From NCBI GenBank assembly GCA_019055375.1, contig JAHQIW010007225.1:62001-126000 (forward strand): a DNA stretch of 64,000 nucleotides, in the 5' to 3' direction. Source of the stretch: Parelaphostrongylus tenuis. Its lineage: Eukaryota > Nematoda > Chromadorea > Rhabditida > Metastrongylidae. The stretch's first letter is position 1. The number at the start of each line of letters is the position of its first letter. Position numbers and translations under genes: made by a program. Positions 46,381 to 56,834 of this stretch are shown here, piece by piece. The notes beneath the pieces are model-generated. The model was not told the DNA's origin. It made no database searches and saw only the letters and a program-made list of their open reading frames with translations.

Positions 46381-46574
46381 TACCCAATATGTGGAGTGCT
46401 GTGCAAAAACGTTTGCGTCAGCCGGGTTTCGAACCCAGATCTCACTCTTTCCGGGAGCGTATGCTAACCATTGCACTACCGACCCACCAGCACTACGCTC
46501 TCGGAAAGAGTGAGATCTGGGTTCGAATCGCGGCTGACGCAAACGTTTTTGCACAGTACTCCTCATATTGGGTA
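46381..46574. mobile_element. foldback element of two head-to-head tRNA-Gly-like SINE (SINE-3) heads
   Basis: A 194-bp palindrome starts TACCCAATATG and ends CATATTGGGTA. Each arm (about 78 bp) carries a T-arm-like GGGTTTCGAACCC or its counterpart, then CTGACGC and AAACGTTT. On the minus strand the left arm plus centre reads like a tRNA: D-arm GTGCAATGGTTAGCAT, an anticodon-stem-like CGCTC/GAGTG, T-arm CTGGG/CCCGG around TTCGAAA, then CTGACGC. This resembles tRNA-Gly (GGTTAGCATA ... CCCGGCTGACGC), but the 5' acceptor strand does not pair, so it is not a working tRNA. The adjacent TGTATGATGTTATAC on the left is the SINE-3 tail. Confidence 0.75.
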
Positions 46575-47549
46575 ACTGTTCTATTATTGTAAGAAGTCAT
46601 AAAGAGTTATCTTACTCAGCAGACGAGGTTAGTAATATATGCAGCAATGGTAGTAGCAGTAATGGCAGTTTCGTGACTGACATATCGACAAACTTTACCT
46701 TCTCCAAAACCTGGACGTACACTGCGTCAGACAATTTGAATAACTTTGTGTATTATCAAAATTTTTATATACCGCTTAGATATGAGCTAAAGGATCAAGT
46801 GGTGTAAAGGCGCTATGTTTCACGTGATGATAAGGCACTCGTTCTTTTGGACCATTCATGAATTTTCACCATTTATCCAAAACGACAAGCTTCTAAAAAT
46901 CATTAGCAGTAGTAGACAACCGTATCATAGTGAATGTATTAGAACATGCTATCTGCATAATCCGATATAGAGCAGAGGGAAGCAAATCAAGAATTCTATA
47001 AGTTATTGTCAATCCATCCTGCAACAGTTGATCTAAGATTAGCTAGTACATAGCACAAAATAATGGTAATTTACTAACAGTTGATTGTCGACTGAAGACA
47101 AATTACTGTCACTCGACAGTCAGTGTCAGGCGGCCACCGATCTGTGTAAGAGGAGATAGCTACGTGAGGTGTTTCATTCAAACACGCTTCACTGAAGAAA
47201 ATCCGCCTGGAAAGGTCATAGAGTCACCATAGAAGAAGCCAATCATTGTAGAAACAGTTAACTAAAACCATCCTCGAGGAATCGAAGATATCGAAGCGCC
47301 GGTCGAATAGCAATCATGCCACCCTCGTTTAAGCTTAAACAATTAGGAAACTATCTTCATTATCCATACCAAGATTGAATAAAAGTCGGTTTAGTAAGCC
47401 ATTCACACCGGTAAGGATCAAACACGAAAGGCCAAAGTATGGACTCTCACTGGTGTGGTAGATAGACGAGAGCTCCTGAAGACAGTAATCACAGGGTGCC
47501 GTAATATATCGCAAACAGACTTCGCTATGACCTTGGCATAATTAACTAA
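46575..47549. other. no gene or repeat recognised
   Basis: No domain, TIR or ribozyme landmark. The 79-codon frame 46568-46807 is low-complexity in serine and asparagine and unconvincing. Confidence 0.5.
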
Positions 47550-47611
47550 TCATATCTGATAATTATTCTTCAAGCCAACATGTCATGTGCTCTATTATGG
47601 GCACCTGTACA

Positions 47612-47655
47612 GCCCGATACACGTGTTACGGTTTTAGCAGCTTCGTCAGTCAGGC
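47612..47655 (-). ncRNA. hammerhead motif (family 1), GAAA box mutated
   Basis: Stem I is GCCTGA (47650-47655) with TCGGGC (47612-47617), six pairs including one G-T. The core CTGACGA is intact. Stem III is the loop-free CACGTG palindrome followed by TA. The GAAAC box reads GTAAC. Compared with the copy at 60797, stem I differs at two positions (GCCTGA for GCTCGA) and still pairs fully with the same 3' strand. Confidence 0.62.
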
Positions 47656-48027
47656 ATGCCTTTAGTCTTTAGCCAATCCTGTCGAGGCGAAAACCCATTC
47701 CCACCTAAAGCAGGCAACGACGTACAATTTACAAGTGCCGTCAAGTGAAATAAATTGCTAGTTGTTGTTATGTTGTAATGCAATGTTTGTACATCTGGAT
47801 TGCTCTTGGGTGGTGTTTTTGGAACTATACACCGTTCATTTCAAGTGCTTTCTTGGGACTACACTCAAATTTTGAACTCAAAATTACCAGCCAAGAGTTG
47901 TCGAGTGTACAAGATTGTCAATTTAGTGGTTTATTTTGATTTGACGGCACGTGTAAATTGTGCATCGTCGTCTACTCTATGTGACGGGTTGGGTTCTCCG
48001 AGAGAATTGGCTATAGACAAAGGTTCT

Positions 48028-48071
48028 CCTCGATTGAAGAGGCTGCTAAGGTCGAAACACGTGTATCGGAC
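48028..48071 (+). ncRNA. hammerhead motif (family 1), one core change
   Basis: Stem I is TCGA/TCGG and stem II is GGC/GTC around TGCTAAG. GAAAC is intact, and stem III is the perfect zero-loop palindrome CACGTG with GTA as triplet. The core reads TTGAAGA instead of CTGANGA, a C to T change at the catalytic C3 position. It is the inverted partner of 47612. Confidence 0.58.
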
Positions 48072-48242
48072 TGAACGAGTGCCCATAACAGATCACATGA
48101 CATGTTGGCTTGAATAATAATTACAGATACATTGAAATTTGAGCGTGGTCTTCAAAAAAGCACTCGAAACGAACGGTACAACCAATCATATTTTTTGTGT
48201 TGAATAAGCCTGCGGAACGAAAACTTAATAGAGATTTTTATT

Positions 48243-48283
48243 CGGTTAACGTTTTAAACGCGTTAGATCGTCTTCAGATGGCT
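48243..48283 (-). ncRNA. degenerate hammerhead-like motif (family 5)
   Basis: CTGAAGA is intact, but the GAAAC box reads AAAAC and the base before it is T. Both would be single C-to-T or G-to-A changes from TTCGAAAC. Stem I pairing is not convincing. It ends AACCGAATAAA like the motif at 10516. Confidence 0.35.
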
Positions 48284-48645
48284 TGAGTCGATCGTATACC
48301 GCCGTTGGTCCTCGTTGTGGAACTTCGCCTTCGTCTCGCTTGCGTCGAACCTTCCTGCAGTGAAACATTGCTCGAATAAAAAGCCTCACTAGGCTAGCTC
48401 TATGCAGCAGATATCGTATTCTAATTAGCTATGCTTTGCTAATTACTTATTCATCCACTGATAGTGATAACATACTTATTCTCGCCTGGCGATCTATCCC
48501 GCAGATCGATCTATGCATATAAGGAACGCGCCAACTGACGTTCTCCATTCGAGCGATGCTCCACAGGAAGTAGATTCGACACAAGCGGGGCAAAGGCAAA
48601 GATCCACAACAAGAACGAACGACAGTGGACGATCGGCTCGAACTA

Positions 48646-48686
48646 TCAGCTTTGAAGACAATGAAACGTGCCGAAACGTAGGGGTC
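48646..48686 (+). ncRNA. degenerate hammerhead-like motif (family 5)
   Basis: Inverted partner of 48243: TTGAAGA for the core, then GAAAC and GTA. Stem II and stem I are weak. Called mainly because of its mirrored position. Confidence 0.3.
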
Positions 48687-48737
48687 CAACAAAAACCTTT
48701 ATCAGCACCTCGTGCTAGTGGTTTAATCAGCGAAGAA

Positions 48738-48995
48738 AGTATATACCTTTTCTATCGACCGCTTTTTATAGACCCACTCAAAATGATATAATCCGATAAG
48801 GGTGAAACATGTTCTGAGCTGTTAAGTCTAGTGCAATACAGACCTGTTTCCTCCTATTAGGAATCATCAGTAGCACCTGCCCTCTGTATAGCACAGACCT
48901 AACAGCTTAAAACATGTTAAATCCTTATCAAATTATATCATTTTGAGCGGGTCTATAAAAAGCGGTAGATTAAAGAGGTATGATTCATTGTTATA
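48738..48995. mobile_element. palindromic ribozyme element (family 6)
   Basis: Left arm CTATCGACCGCTTTTTATAG, ACCCACTCAAAATGATATAA, AACATGTTCTGAGCTGTTAA and the inverted right arm agree almost throughout over about 120 bp. The right arm matches the 3' part of the unit at 20355-20616. A single ribozyme lies near the centre (48831-48876, minus). Confidence 0.72.
48831..48876 (-). ncRNA. hammerhead ribozyme motif (family 6)
   Basis: Stem I is GTGCTA (48871-48876) with TTGCAC (48831-48836), five of six pairs. The core CTGATGA is intact, stem II is TCCT/AGGA around AAT, and GAAAC is intact. Stem III is ACAG/CTGT on a two-base turn, and GTA is the triplet. All core positions conform. Confidence 0.75.
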
Positions 48996-49004
48996 GCTAC
49001 GAGC

Positions 49005-49190
49005 TCGACTACCGGTAACCACATGTCAGGTAACTCCATCATCTGACTATTTCTTTATAGAGGTTTATTTAAGCTCAAAGGATTGGCTGAACTGAGGGAG
49101 GGTGCTACTGATGATTCCCAAAAACACGAAACAGGTACCTGTATAGCACTAGACCTAACGGCTCATGACATGTTATATCCTTAAGAAAGT
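49005..49190 (+). mobile_element. ribozyme-bearing terminal-repeat unit (family 6), second copy
   Basis: Colinear with 20355-20570: ACTACCGGTAACCACATGTC, GATTGGCTGAACTGAGGGAG, the ribozyme, AGACCTAACGGCT, ACATGTTATATCCTTA. It breaks off at 49190. Confidence 0.7.
49102..49149 (+). ncRNA. hammerhead motif (family 6), stem II weakened
   Basis: Stem I is a perfect six-pair GTGCTA/TAGCAC. CTGATGA and GAAAC are intact. Stem III ACAGGT/ACCTGT is a perfect six-pair palindrome without loop, and GTA is the triplet. Only stem II is damaged (TTCC and ACAC do not pair). Comparison with 48831 shows which bases changed. Confidence 0.68.
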
Positions 49191-51164
49191 AGTCACGGAT
49201 TCGAAGCTCACTGACGTGTCAAGTTTCGCTCCTATCTCAGAATTTTTGAACGCTATTCTCATAGTCTTCCGTGAAACAAAATAGGCATCAAACGGAGGTT
49301 AAATACTCTAAGTTCTAAAAAACTCGCATTCCTTACACAGCGCTGAAATAAATAACGGACTATTTGCAAAAATCACCACCACCATGTAAAATGTGTCTTG
49401 CTTACTTGCACTCTAGACATTTCGGATAACAACGGGAGTCCGTGATGAAGAGCTGGAAGTACCATAACGCTGATATCATAGAATCCCAAAGGATATCATG
49501 GCCACTAAATATTGAGCTATGTAAATGAAGCTAAGTGGCTTCAGACTTTCAAGCCAAAGTCGAACTCATAAACGAAAATTTCCCTCCTAAAATGCGCGAC
49601 CTCTAAAATAAAAGGTCCTTCGAAAATTGATGCAAAATTTGTAGAAATTTTCCTTGTATGTGCTTTAGTAACCACTTTTTTTAGAATGTTGTACTATTGT
49701 ATATCGATACATGATTTGATTTATGCAACGAGTATTTATATCATAAAGTAATTGATGGTTTTGCCAGGTCTCATCGGTTGGAAATCGAAATGCCAAGACA
49801 CGGTGCTTGCTGACAGCTTGACAGATCAAATCGCAAGAGGAGCAATAGCAAAACAATCTCGGTAGTGTAGTGCTCACTCCTGTGCTTCCGAGTTCTGTAT
49901 ATCATAACACTGCTATAAAAGCGATAAAATGAAGATTTTCTGTCGATTTTAATGTCAAGACAGTCGTTTCGGGAAATTTACTTTTACAAATCCAAACTCG
50001 GAGTGATAAGTTGGAAGGGGTTCGAATCAAAGGCATACGAATCAAAGAAAACGTAGCAAACGAAGAGTACGATGTTGGTTTGCAGAAATTCGTGGCAGCG
50101 AATTCTTCGTTAACGATGAGAAGATCACAAATGTGATTCTAGAGCTATACATGTAACTGTTAAAAAAATTCTGTGCATTCAATTTAAATGTTTGATCAAC
50201 TTTGGAACATTTATAGGGCATTAAAAAGTGAAAAGGCTCAGAAGTGATTGTTTACAAAATGAATGGAATTTCTGGAAAACCACTGCTTCAAAGCACCGCC
50301 GGAGACCCTTGTGCAATAGGAACGTCTCACTTCCTGACTGTATTGTGATGGACGACGACATCTGGGTCCTCATGATAACGAGAGACGATCAGCCCAGTTA
50401 TTCCATCGCAATATTCTGGATAGCTGGATTACGCCTAAGGAAGTCTCTGCTGACGGTTTGATGAGATTCTGTTTGTCTAATCCAATACAGCCTTCTGATC
50501 TGAGTAACCAATTATGCCAAAAGGCGTCCGAAAGTCGATGAAGTACATGAATGGCGCCAGGGCAGTGTTTTTCTTTGTCGGTTAGAAACGAAAGTATCCT
50601 TCTCGGCGACATCACGGAACCACACGTTTCACAACCAGGCTCTGCGTCATCGGCCGTGCTCGCATCATTTCTCGTCTTCCTTCTCGAATGTCTTGTCCAA
50701 CTATCTCACGCGAGGAGTGCTTTAGGGATCTAGGCAAAGATGAAACTCCCTTCAAGGACCTCATCGCATCCAGAAGTTAGTTAACTGGTTCAAATACTTG
50801 TTTACCTTTCGAAAAAAATTATATGAATGCAAACGACATCTATCCTGATCACGACGTTTACTTTGAACTCAGATTATCAGCTTGATACTCATAGTGAAAA
50901 ATAAATACATTTGGTTGATTTTATTCTCAAGTATCCTCATATGAATATGTCTGAGAAGAGAAAGCTGAGCTCATAACAGGCAAGTCGTTTTCCGGTTTTT
51001 GTGACGTATAATATGAAAGCAAGAACTGTGGAGGAAAGAGGACGAAGAGATCCATCTCTATCAATTCTAGATAGTTACCTTCTACATCAGATCTTCGGCA
51101 TGATCTTTTAGTAGGTATACTATGGGAATCTTTTCAGATTTATTTCTATCTGACCGCTCATAGA
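49191..51164. other. no gene recognised; G+C-richer block inside
   Basis: The block 50280-50770 is visibly richer in G+C than the flanks and has overlapping frames of 60-81 codons on both strands, none with a known domain. It could be an old protein-coding or retroelement piece that I cannot identify. Confidence 0.45.
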
Positions 51165-51315
51165 GATGGTATGATGTTGTAATACACCCAGTGGTGAAGA
51201 GTGATGTGCAATAACTTTTGCTTTGGATGGGATTCGTAACCGCATTTTCGTGCAACGGTTCAGCACGCGTTCACGGATCGGGTGAAATGTGGGTTCGAAT
51301 CCCACCTGACGTAAT
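51165..51315. mobile_element. SINE-3 foldback, second copy
   Basis: The right half on the plus strand reads like the 3' part of a tRNA-Gly-type sequence: GTGCAACGGTTCAGCACG, then T-arm GTGGG TTCGAAT CCCAC, then CTGACGT. The left half on the minus strand carries a T-arm-like GGTTACGAATCCCAT, GCAAAAGTTATTGCACATC and the tail TATTACAACATCATACC. The organisation is inverted, as at 46381. Confidence 0.65.
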
Positions 51316-53635
51316 CTTCTCAGATTCTAGTAATTTTCCAGAGCTAATCCTTTTTGAGCTTTAGTAGGAGTTGGCGGTAGGGCTTCTTATTTACATCCAC
51401 GCTCGTGCACATCAAAATGAGCGACGTGAACATGAAATGGCAATGTGTAGAAGTCAATCATCCGAGTTCATCTTGCCGCTTCCCTATCACAACTGACCCC
51501 TTATACATCAATTGAGAGCTGACCACCGCGCTGCGTGTAATTTTGGATTTAGGCAATTATGTTCTCGCTTAGTTATTTTAGAAAGTATAACAATTCTCCA
51601 ATTTTGCATTGATAATTTAGTCAAAGTCTTCACATATTTATCACAACGATAATATTTCTTTCGACAGAATTTTGTTTTGAAATCATAGAAGAGTAGTGGG
51701 AGAATGCGAACTGAATGTCCAATAAAGAGTGTTTATGAGCGATTTGGAGCGTTATCGCTAGTTATGGAACAGTCGATGAAGAAATGTCTCGTCACTTATC
51801 GTACTTTTCATTGCTCTCTTCTCTACAAATCCTTTCAAATCCTTAGAAAAATCTATATTTTTTCTTAGAATTATAACCGATAGTTTCTTACTTTAAAATT
51901 TTGGACTAACTGAGATTTTGAATCTCTATGCATTAGTCATGAACTTTTTATCTATTTGTTGAAGCCAAAAGGATGACCTTGAAGTACAACTATGTGTCAC
52001 CCATTTTTTGTTGGAGTCTTCCTAGTTTGAGAAAGCGAAAACGGCGAGAATGAACTCATAACTTTTGAGTATTTTGATAAGCTATATCGAAATCACAGAT
52101 TTGAACTGTACCTCTCAAAACAGTCAACTTCTGATTCTTAAGTAGTTGATTGAAAGTCACACTTTCTCATTTTATTCTTCTATAATGCTATTTACCGATT
52201 GAATTTTCTATAAAACAATGTTAGGAGTATTTAGCAATGGATAAGCGTATGATGTGCCCCATTAGTTAGTCAGTTGCCTTATCGAATGACTTGAAGCGAC
52301 CCATACCCTGTCCATCTCCAATGTAGCTCCTCAGTCCTTGAAATAGGTCGCCTTCTTTATCAGAGCTCTGTGTTTACAAATATGCACCATCGTCGTTGCA
52401 GTTCTATTTTCACTAGTTAATCTTCCATTCTCTGTCTACTCTGTAAGTTTGGTTTTCTTTCATTCCTGAGCCATCCATTGTCTAGCATCTTGATCGAAAT
52501 CTATGTTACAGTGCGTTTGTCCGAAATCAAAAAATAGAAGAAAAATAGTGACTATGCCAGCAGAGCAAAGCTCTGATAGGATACTTCTATCAAAAAATGT
52601 CGTTTTTATTCGAGTCCGCACTACTACTGAGCAGAGAGAAATAGTGGACTATTATAGCTAGATAACATTGCCTTATCGGATCCCCCTCTCCGAAATCCAA
52701 AGCACAGTGCGGCGTGATGCAGTTAACCATAACAATGTGATGTGCACTGTGATGGGAGTGCTCATGTAGAACGGACACAGCTCATAGCTGACCGTCAAGT
52801 GCATTCTCACTATAACAATTGTGCCAAACTGTTCAAAGATTTTTTCATAGCCAATATGGAAAGAATGCGAGGTAGACAAAACTCTGCGAAGGCCTTGAAT
52901 TTTAGGAACGTTTAGGAAGTGCGCCATATGACCCAATACCGTTTTGAAAATGTTTGTTTATTTGATCTGGGCTTCTTCAGAGTCTTTTACTTGTCTAAAC
53001 TAACGATAGTCATGAAAAGTTCGTTAGTCGAGTGTGATAAAATCATTCAAAGGGATAGTTCCATTCGTAAACTTTCTCGCCAGTGGCCGTGTGTGGGTGC
53101 TCTGTGAGTTCCGAGCGTTCTTGTTCAACAGCTTATTTTCACGATAGTTCCGTGATGTCTTTATGGTTGATTTCTCGTGGGTAAGGAGGACTGATTATAT
53201 TTCCCACTCTGTAACAATCTCGCTCTAGATGCTTCTAACAGTTATCGGACTTCCCAAAAAGTGTGTGAACTGATTTTTAAAATTCAAGAATTTATTTTCC
53301 TTGAACCGATGTTAGTACGTGATACGGAGTTGCTGAGAAGTTTTACGTCTCACAAATAATGACGGTGTCATCAAGTTTCCCACCGTAAATATTACTTGTT
53401 GATGCGATTTTTCAAAATAATGTTTGAGCAGAGGCTTATAGAAGTGACATGATTAGATGTGTGCGGGTTACGACGCTTCGATGATCCACATACTGATGTG
53501 AAATATTTTGATGGGTTTTTAATTTTCTAAAAGACTTCTGAGTGTGATTATCAAGGTTTTTTCACTTATCGTTGAAGGTACTAGGCGCACTTGAAAAGGG
53601 AAAACTAAAGGGAATATTTTTTGAATAAAACAGCT
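51316..53635. other. no gene or repeat recognised
   Basis: A+T-rich. The minus-strand frames at 52590-52936 show no domain. No repeat landmark was seen. Confidence 0.5.
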
Positions 53636-53990
53636 TCCAGCGGTGGTGTGATATTACAATTATACATCCAGTAAGATTGAGTGGTATGCAAAGCTTTGAG
53701 AGTCAGGAAAAGTGCAAACCCGCATTTTACTCTTTCCGAAGGCGGTTATATATGATTATACATTTATCCAATATCTGCCAGCAAGACTGGTTACAACGTC
53801 AAAAACGGTTTGTGAAGTCAAATTCTTAACGTTAGGTTGCTGAAAATCGATGTTTTATGATGCAGAAAGAGTGATGGCAGAACAGAGGCCCCGGTAGTGC
53901 AATGGATAGCATACCGCCGCGCAAAGCGTGAAATGCTGGTTCGAATCCCGTCTGACGTTCAAGGTTTTGCATATTACTCAATATTGAATA
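53636..53990. mobile_element. SINE-3 foldback with 130-bp spacer, third copy
   Basis: The left arm (minus orientation: tail TATTACA, GCAAAGCTTTG, AAACCCGCATTTTACTCTTT) and the right arm (plus: GGTAGTGCAATGGATAGCAT, T-arm-like CTGGTTCGAATCCCG, CTGACGTTCAAGGTTTTGCA) are inverted. In contrast to the other copies they are separated by unrelated sequence at about 53760-53890. Confidence 0.62.
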
Positions 53991-54843
53991 CTTGAGGCAG
54001 TTGAACTGAGCGTTAGAAAGCGGACTAGAGAAACATAGTGAGATTGCGTAAATGGCGTCTACCTACTTCATTAGGAAGAAATCAAGCTTTCGCAATAATC
54101 ATCGAGGTGCCGTTTATATGCTGCAATGTTTCGTGCTCCTGCAGATGATTTGTCAATGCAGTCAAATAATCGTTTTGACGCGGATGTTTTGAATATCGAA
54201 AACGATTCCCTCTGAAACTTGAGACAAGCTGCACACTGATCGAATGTCTCGTCGACAGTACGCACTTGCTATCTGTCACAAAATCAACGTTAAGAGCACG
54301 CGATGACATCAAGTAGCCATTTTGTCTCGATTGTGTAGTTCTCTCGACGTTTCTCCGACTTCTTAAGCGAGAATTTCTCAGAAGCAAATGCACTTTCACA
54401 ATGAAGCGTTGTGCGAACGAGACACTACAACAATCAAACTTCTGTGGAATGGTTGTATTTATTTATTAGCAGTTGAGCACATTTGATAATTAAAGTCGAA
54501 GTTTTATTTTCGTATTGAATTATGAGTCTAACATTGTTGTTTTTAAGATTCTCTGCCTTGACCTGCCTTCTCTACCGTTTTATAAGCATTATGATGAAGG
54601 AAATGCTACATAATACGTTTCAGAAATTATTCCTTCTGTTTTCCCACCAAGAGCTCCAAATTTTGCAATTGCAGAAGTCGTCCAAACACATGAATAATAA
54701 AGCCATCAATTTAACTTCTTATCTAAATCATCATCACGTGAACTTGAAGGTCGTTTTTCACTCTTTCTATTCATCTCTGCCGTAACATTTACTTGCGCTA
54801 TGACCTCCTACACTCAACAAGCAAAACACTATACGGTGGCATC
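53991..54843. other. no gene recognised
   Basis: Two overlapping minus-strand frames (54071-54265 and 54082-54399, 105 codons) are basic and without a known domain. I do not call a gene. No repeat landmark. Confidence 0.45.
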
Positions 54844-55125
54844 AAAGGATAAACGATAAACGATAAAGCTTCTGGCTCCGACCAATCTCTTCAGGAATGC
54901 GCCATACTTTCATCTTCAATTTTTAACTTCGTTTGAGCTGACTGAATGCATATCTGGCTTTCACAATGACTTAAGATGACCTGTTGTTTCATTATGTCAG
55001 TGCTGCTATCCTCCCAGATACGTCCGGTAGCAATTTACCGACTTCAAAAGGATGGACGCTTGGTGAGAACCTTCGAACACGTGTGCGACGCAGAGTACCT
55101 CTAACTACTCCACCACACTCGCTCT
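54844..55125 (-). repeat. SINE-1 copy, full length but diverged
   Basis: Minus-strand order: D-arm-like GTAGTTAGAGGTACTCTGCG, a mutated box B, CTGGGAGGATAGCAGCA, ATGCATTCAGTCAGCTCAAA, and a tail of three TTTATCGT/TTTATCC units. The tail confirms that SINE-1 ends in short tandem repeats. No convincing target-site duplication. Confidence 0.72.
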
Positions 55126-56527
55126 AGACTAGTAGCGTAGTCAAGAAAATTCTTTACAGCCTTTTCATTTTGAGAAAAACCAATGATTTTTAAGTTGTGT
55201 CAACTAAGATTTCTGATAGCTACTTCGGTTCATCAGTAGCACATGAATTTCACAAGCGACGATCTTGGATACTTTCGTAAATTGACTTTCGACCTTAAAG
55301 TGAACTCGTGAAGAGCTTTTTGATACACGTGTTTTGTAGAATGTTAATGTTTTGCTATTAATTAACACATTGTTTATGCTCCTCGCCAAGGTCATACCAC
55401 ATAGTTCAAATCGAATTGCCCGTCCTACGATCATTAGCTCTGCAGGCCCGACGCTGTTTCTTTGATGCTTATCTAATATGATAACAATCTTTTGAGGTCG
55501 TTCCAAAGATTTTTTACAGTATGAAGAATTCAATGCACATGTAATGAAATAATACTACGTCTTCCAGTTTTGAGTAAACAGCTCTGCTTATTGAGTTGTT
55601 ACTTGAGAGAAAAATTGAGAGAACTTGCAATTTTTTACCAACATGACACGATTTTTTGTATTCTACGTCGGTAAATCTACTTTCTTTGGAACCGAGAACA
55701 TATTCTTTTGCTGCCTGCCATGCGTTTTAGCAATGAATTTGTCCAGGTGAACATGGTTGTGACAACGAAATGTCCTTGATGTTCTCAGCCACTAATCCTG
55801 CTTCCAAAAATCCATTTCAGTTTATTTCTATGTTTGAAAAGAAAAAAACTTGCTAATACATTTGTTATGTAGGAGCGCTATGGAAAGATGTATCGTAAAT
55901 TATAATTAAACGATTCCAGTGAGCACTCTAATCATAGACGAAACGTAATCAGTTTTTGAAAAATGTGGACTTTCGCTGATGTATCGAGACTTATAAGAAA
56001 TAATAATTTAGTGCCCCAAATGTCATTTATATTAGACGCTCGCGATTCGTGATGTGTGGGCCAACACTTCTGGCAGTTTGCTTTCATGTTGGGCCGCAAC
56101 ATGAAGAGAGAGAGTTTTATCATTTCGAACAGATAGTTCAACGCCATCATCCAGAAGTTCATATAGAATAAAGTGAAGGCAAGAAAGCTGCAGTGGTGGG
56201 AGACTAAAAATCAACCTGTCTTTGGTGACGACGTGTAACTCTCCTGGCAGGATTTTTTCTAGAGAATCTTCTTCATTGTCAAAGTATTAGTCGAGGGAAA
56301 ATGAGCTAAAACATGAGACCGAACTGGCCAAAGCGAAGCAGTCAAATTTCAAGTAGCAAGAGCGCGAGTTTTCGAAGGCCCTCTTATCCTAATGAACTCG
56401 TGATTTTTCAAGACAGCGTATTTTTACAGGTAGCATTACAGCACATTGATATCGATGATTCCTTTCAAGCCAACTGAAACAGAATTTTCCTCGAATAAAA
56501 AATCCCACCATACAAACTCTTTTTATT
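55126..56527. other. no gene or repeat recognised
   Basis: The 109-codon minus frame 55204-55533 has no recognisable domain. GTGCTACTGATGA on the minus strand near 55230 copies the start of a family 6 ribozyme, but no GAAAC box follows. Confidence 0.5.
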
Positions 56528-56672
56528 TAACCGTTTCTAGCGGTATTACGATGTTATAAGTATATCCAATGATGTAGAGTGATTGACAAAACTTTTGCGT
56601 CAGGGGCGACTCGAACACACATTTCAGACTATCCGGGAGCGGGTGCTTATCCTTTGCACTACAGACGAAATC
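56528..56672 (-). mobile_element. SINE-3 (tRNA-Gly-like), single copy
   Basis: Minus-strand reading: D-arm GTGCAAAGGATAAGCAC, a decayed T-arm with GTGTTCGAGTCGCCC, CTGACGCAAAAGTTTTG, then the tail TATAACATCGTAATACC. This is the only copy without an inverted partner. Its 5' acceptor remnant (TCGTCTG) still pairs at five of seven positions with CTGACGC, which supports the tRNA origin. Confidence 0.65.
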
Positions 56673-56834
56673 CCTTCATAGCTTCTTACCTTGCTAGGTG
56701 GACATAGTCGGGGAAAATGAGCAGTGTGTCAGTCGAAAATCTTTCTCCTCGTCACGTTTTCGGAAGTATTCATTTATTTCGCTCTGTAACGAGCGGTCGT
56801 TGATATTGTCCTCTTGCCTAGAGTATAGAGCCTA

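Larger units (their letters stand above)
47550..48175. mobile_element. inverted ribozyme element (family 1), about 0.62 kb
   Basis: The outer arms are inverted copies: left TTCAAGCCAACATGTCATGT, right, inverted, the same string with one difference or none. Inside, TCAAGTGCTTTC with GGGACTACACTCAAATTT (47838-47872) is the start of a second tandem unit. It is matched by inverted GCACTCGAAA at the right end. The same plus unit, second-unit start and minus unit order is found at 60685-61352. Hammerhead motifs lie at 47612 (minus) and 48028 (plus). The 105-codon plus frame 47800-48117 runs across it and is not a gene. Confidence 0.75.
48180..48715. mobile_element. inverted element with hammerhead-like arms (family 5)
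   Basis: Arms of about 165 bp (48225-48395 and 48535-48690) are inverted copies. Shared strings, read from the left arm, are GATCGTATACC against GATCGTCCACT, CGTTGTGGAACTTCGCCTTC against TGTTGTGGATCTTTGCCTTT, CGCTTGCGTCGAACCTTCCT against CGCTTGTGTCGAATCTACTT, and ATTGCTCGAAT against ATCGCTCGAAT. Most differences are C/T or G/A. Degenerate hammerhead motifs sit at the outer part of both arms. No coding potential is seen. Confidence 0.65.

Noticed and set aside
46421..46490. A functional tRNA-Gly gene on the minus strand
   Set aside because: D-arm, anticodon-stem and T-arm features are present, but the 5' acceptor strand does not pair with CTGACGC, the anticodon loop lacks the invariant T at position 33, and the sequence is one arm of a palindromic repeat.
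47800..48117. 105-codon plus-strand frame as a gene
   Set aside because: It runs through the middle and right arm of a family 1 ribozyme palindrome; its sequence is explained by the repeat.
55205..55245. GTGCTACTGATGA on the minus strand as a family 6 ribozyme
   Set aside because: It matches the 5' half of family 6 but no GAAAC box or stem III follows; at best a truncated relic.
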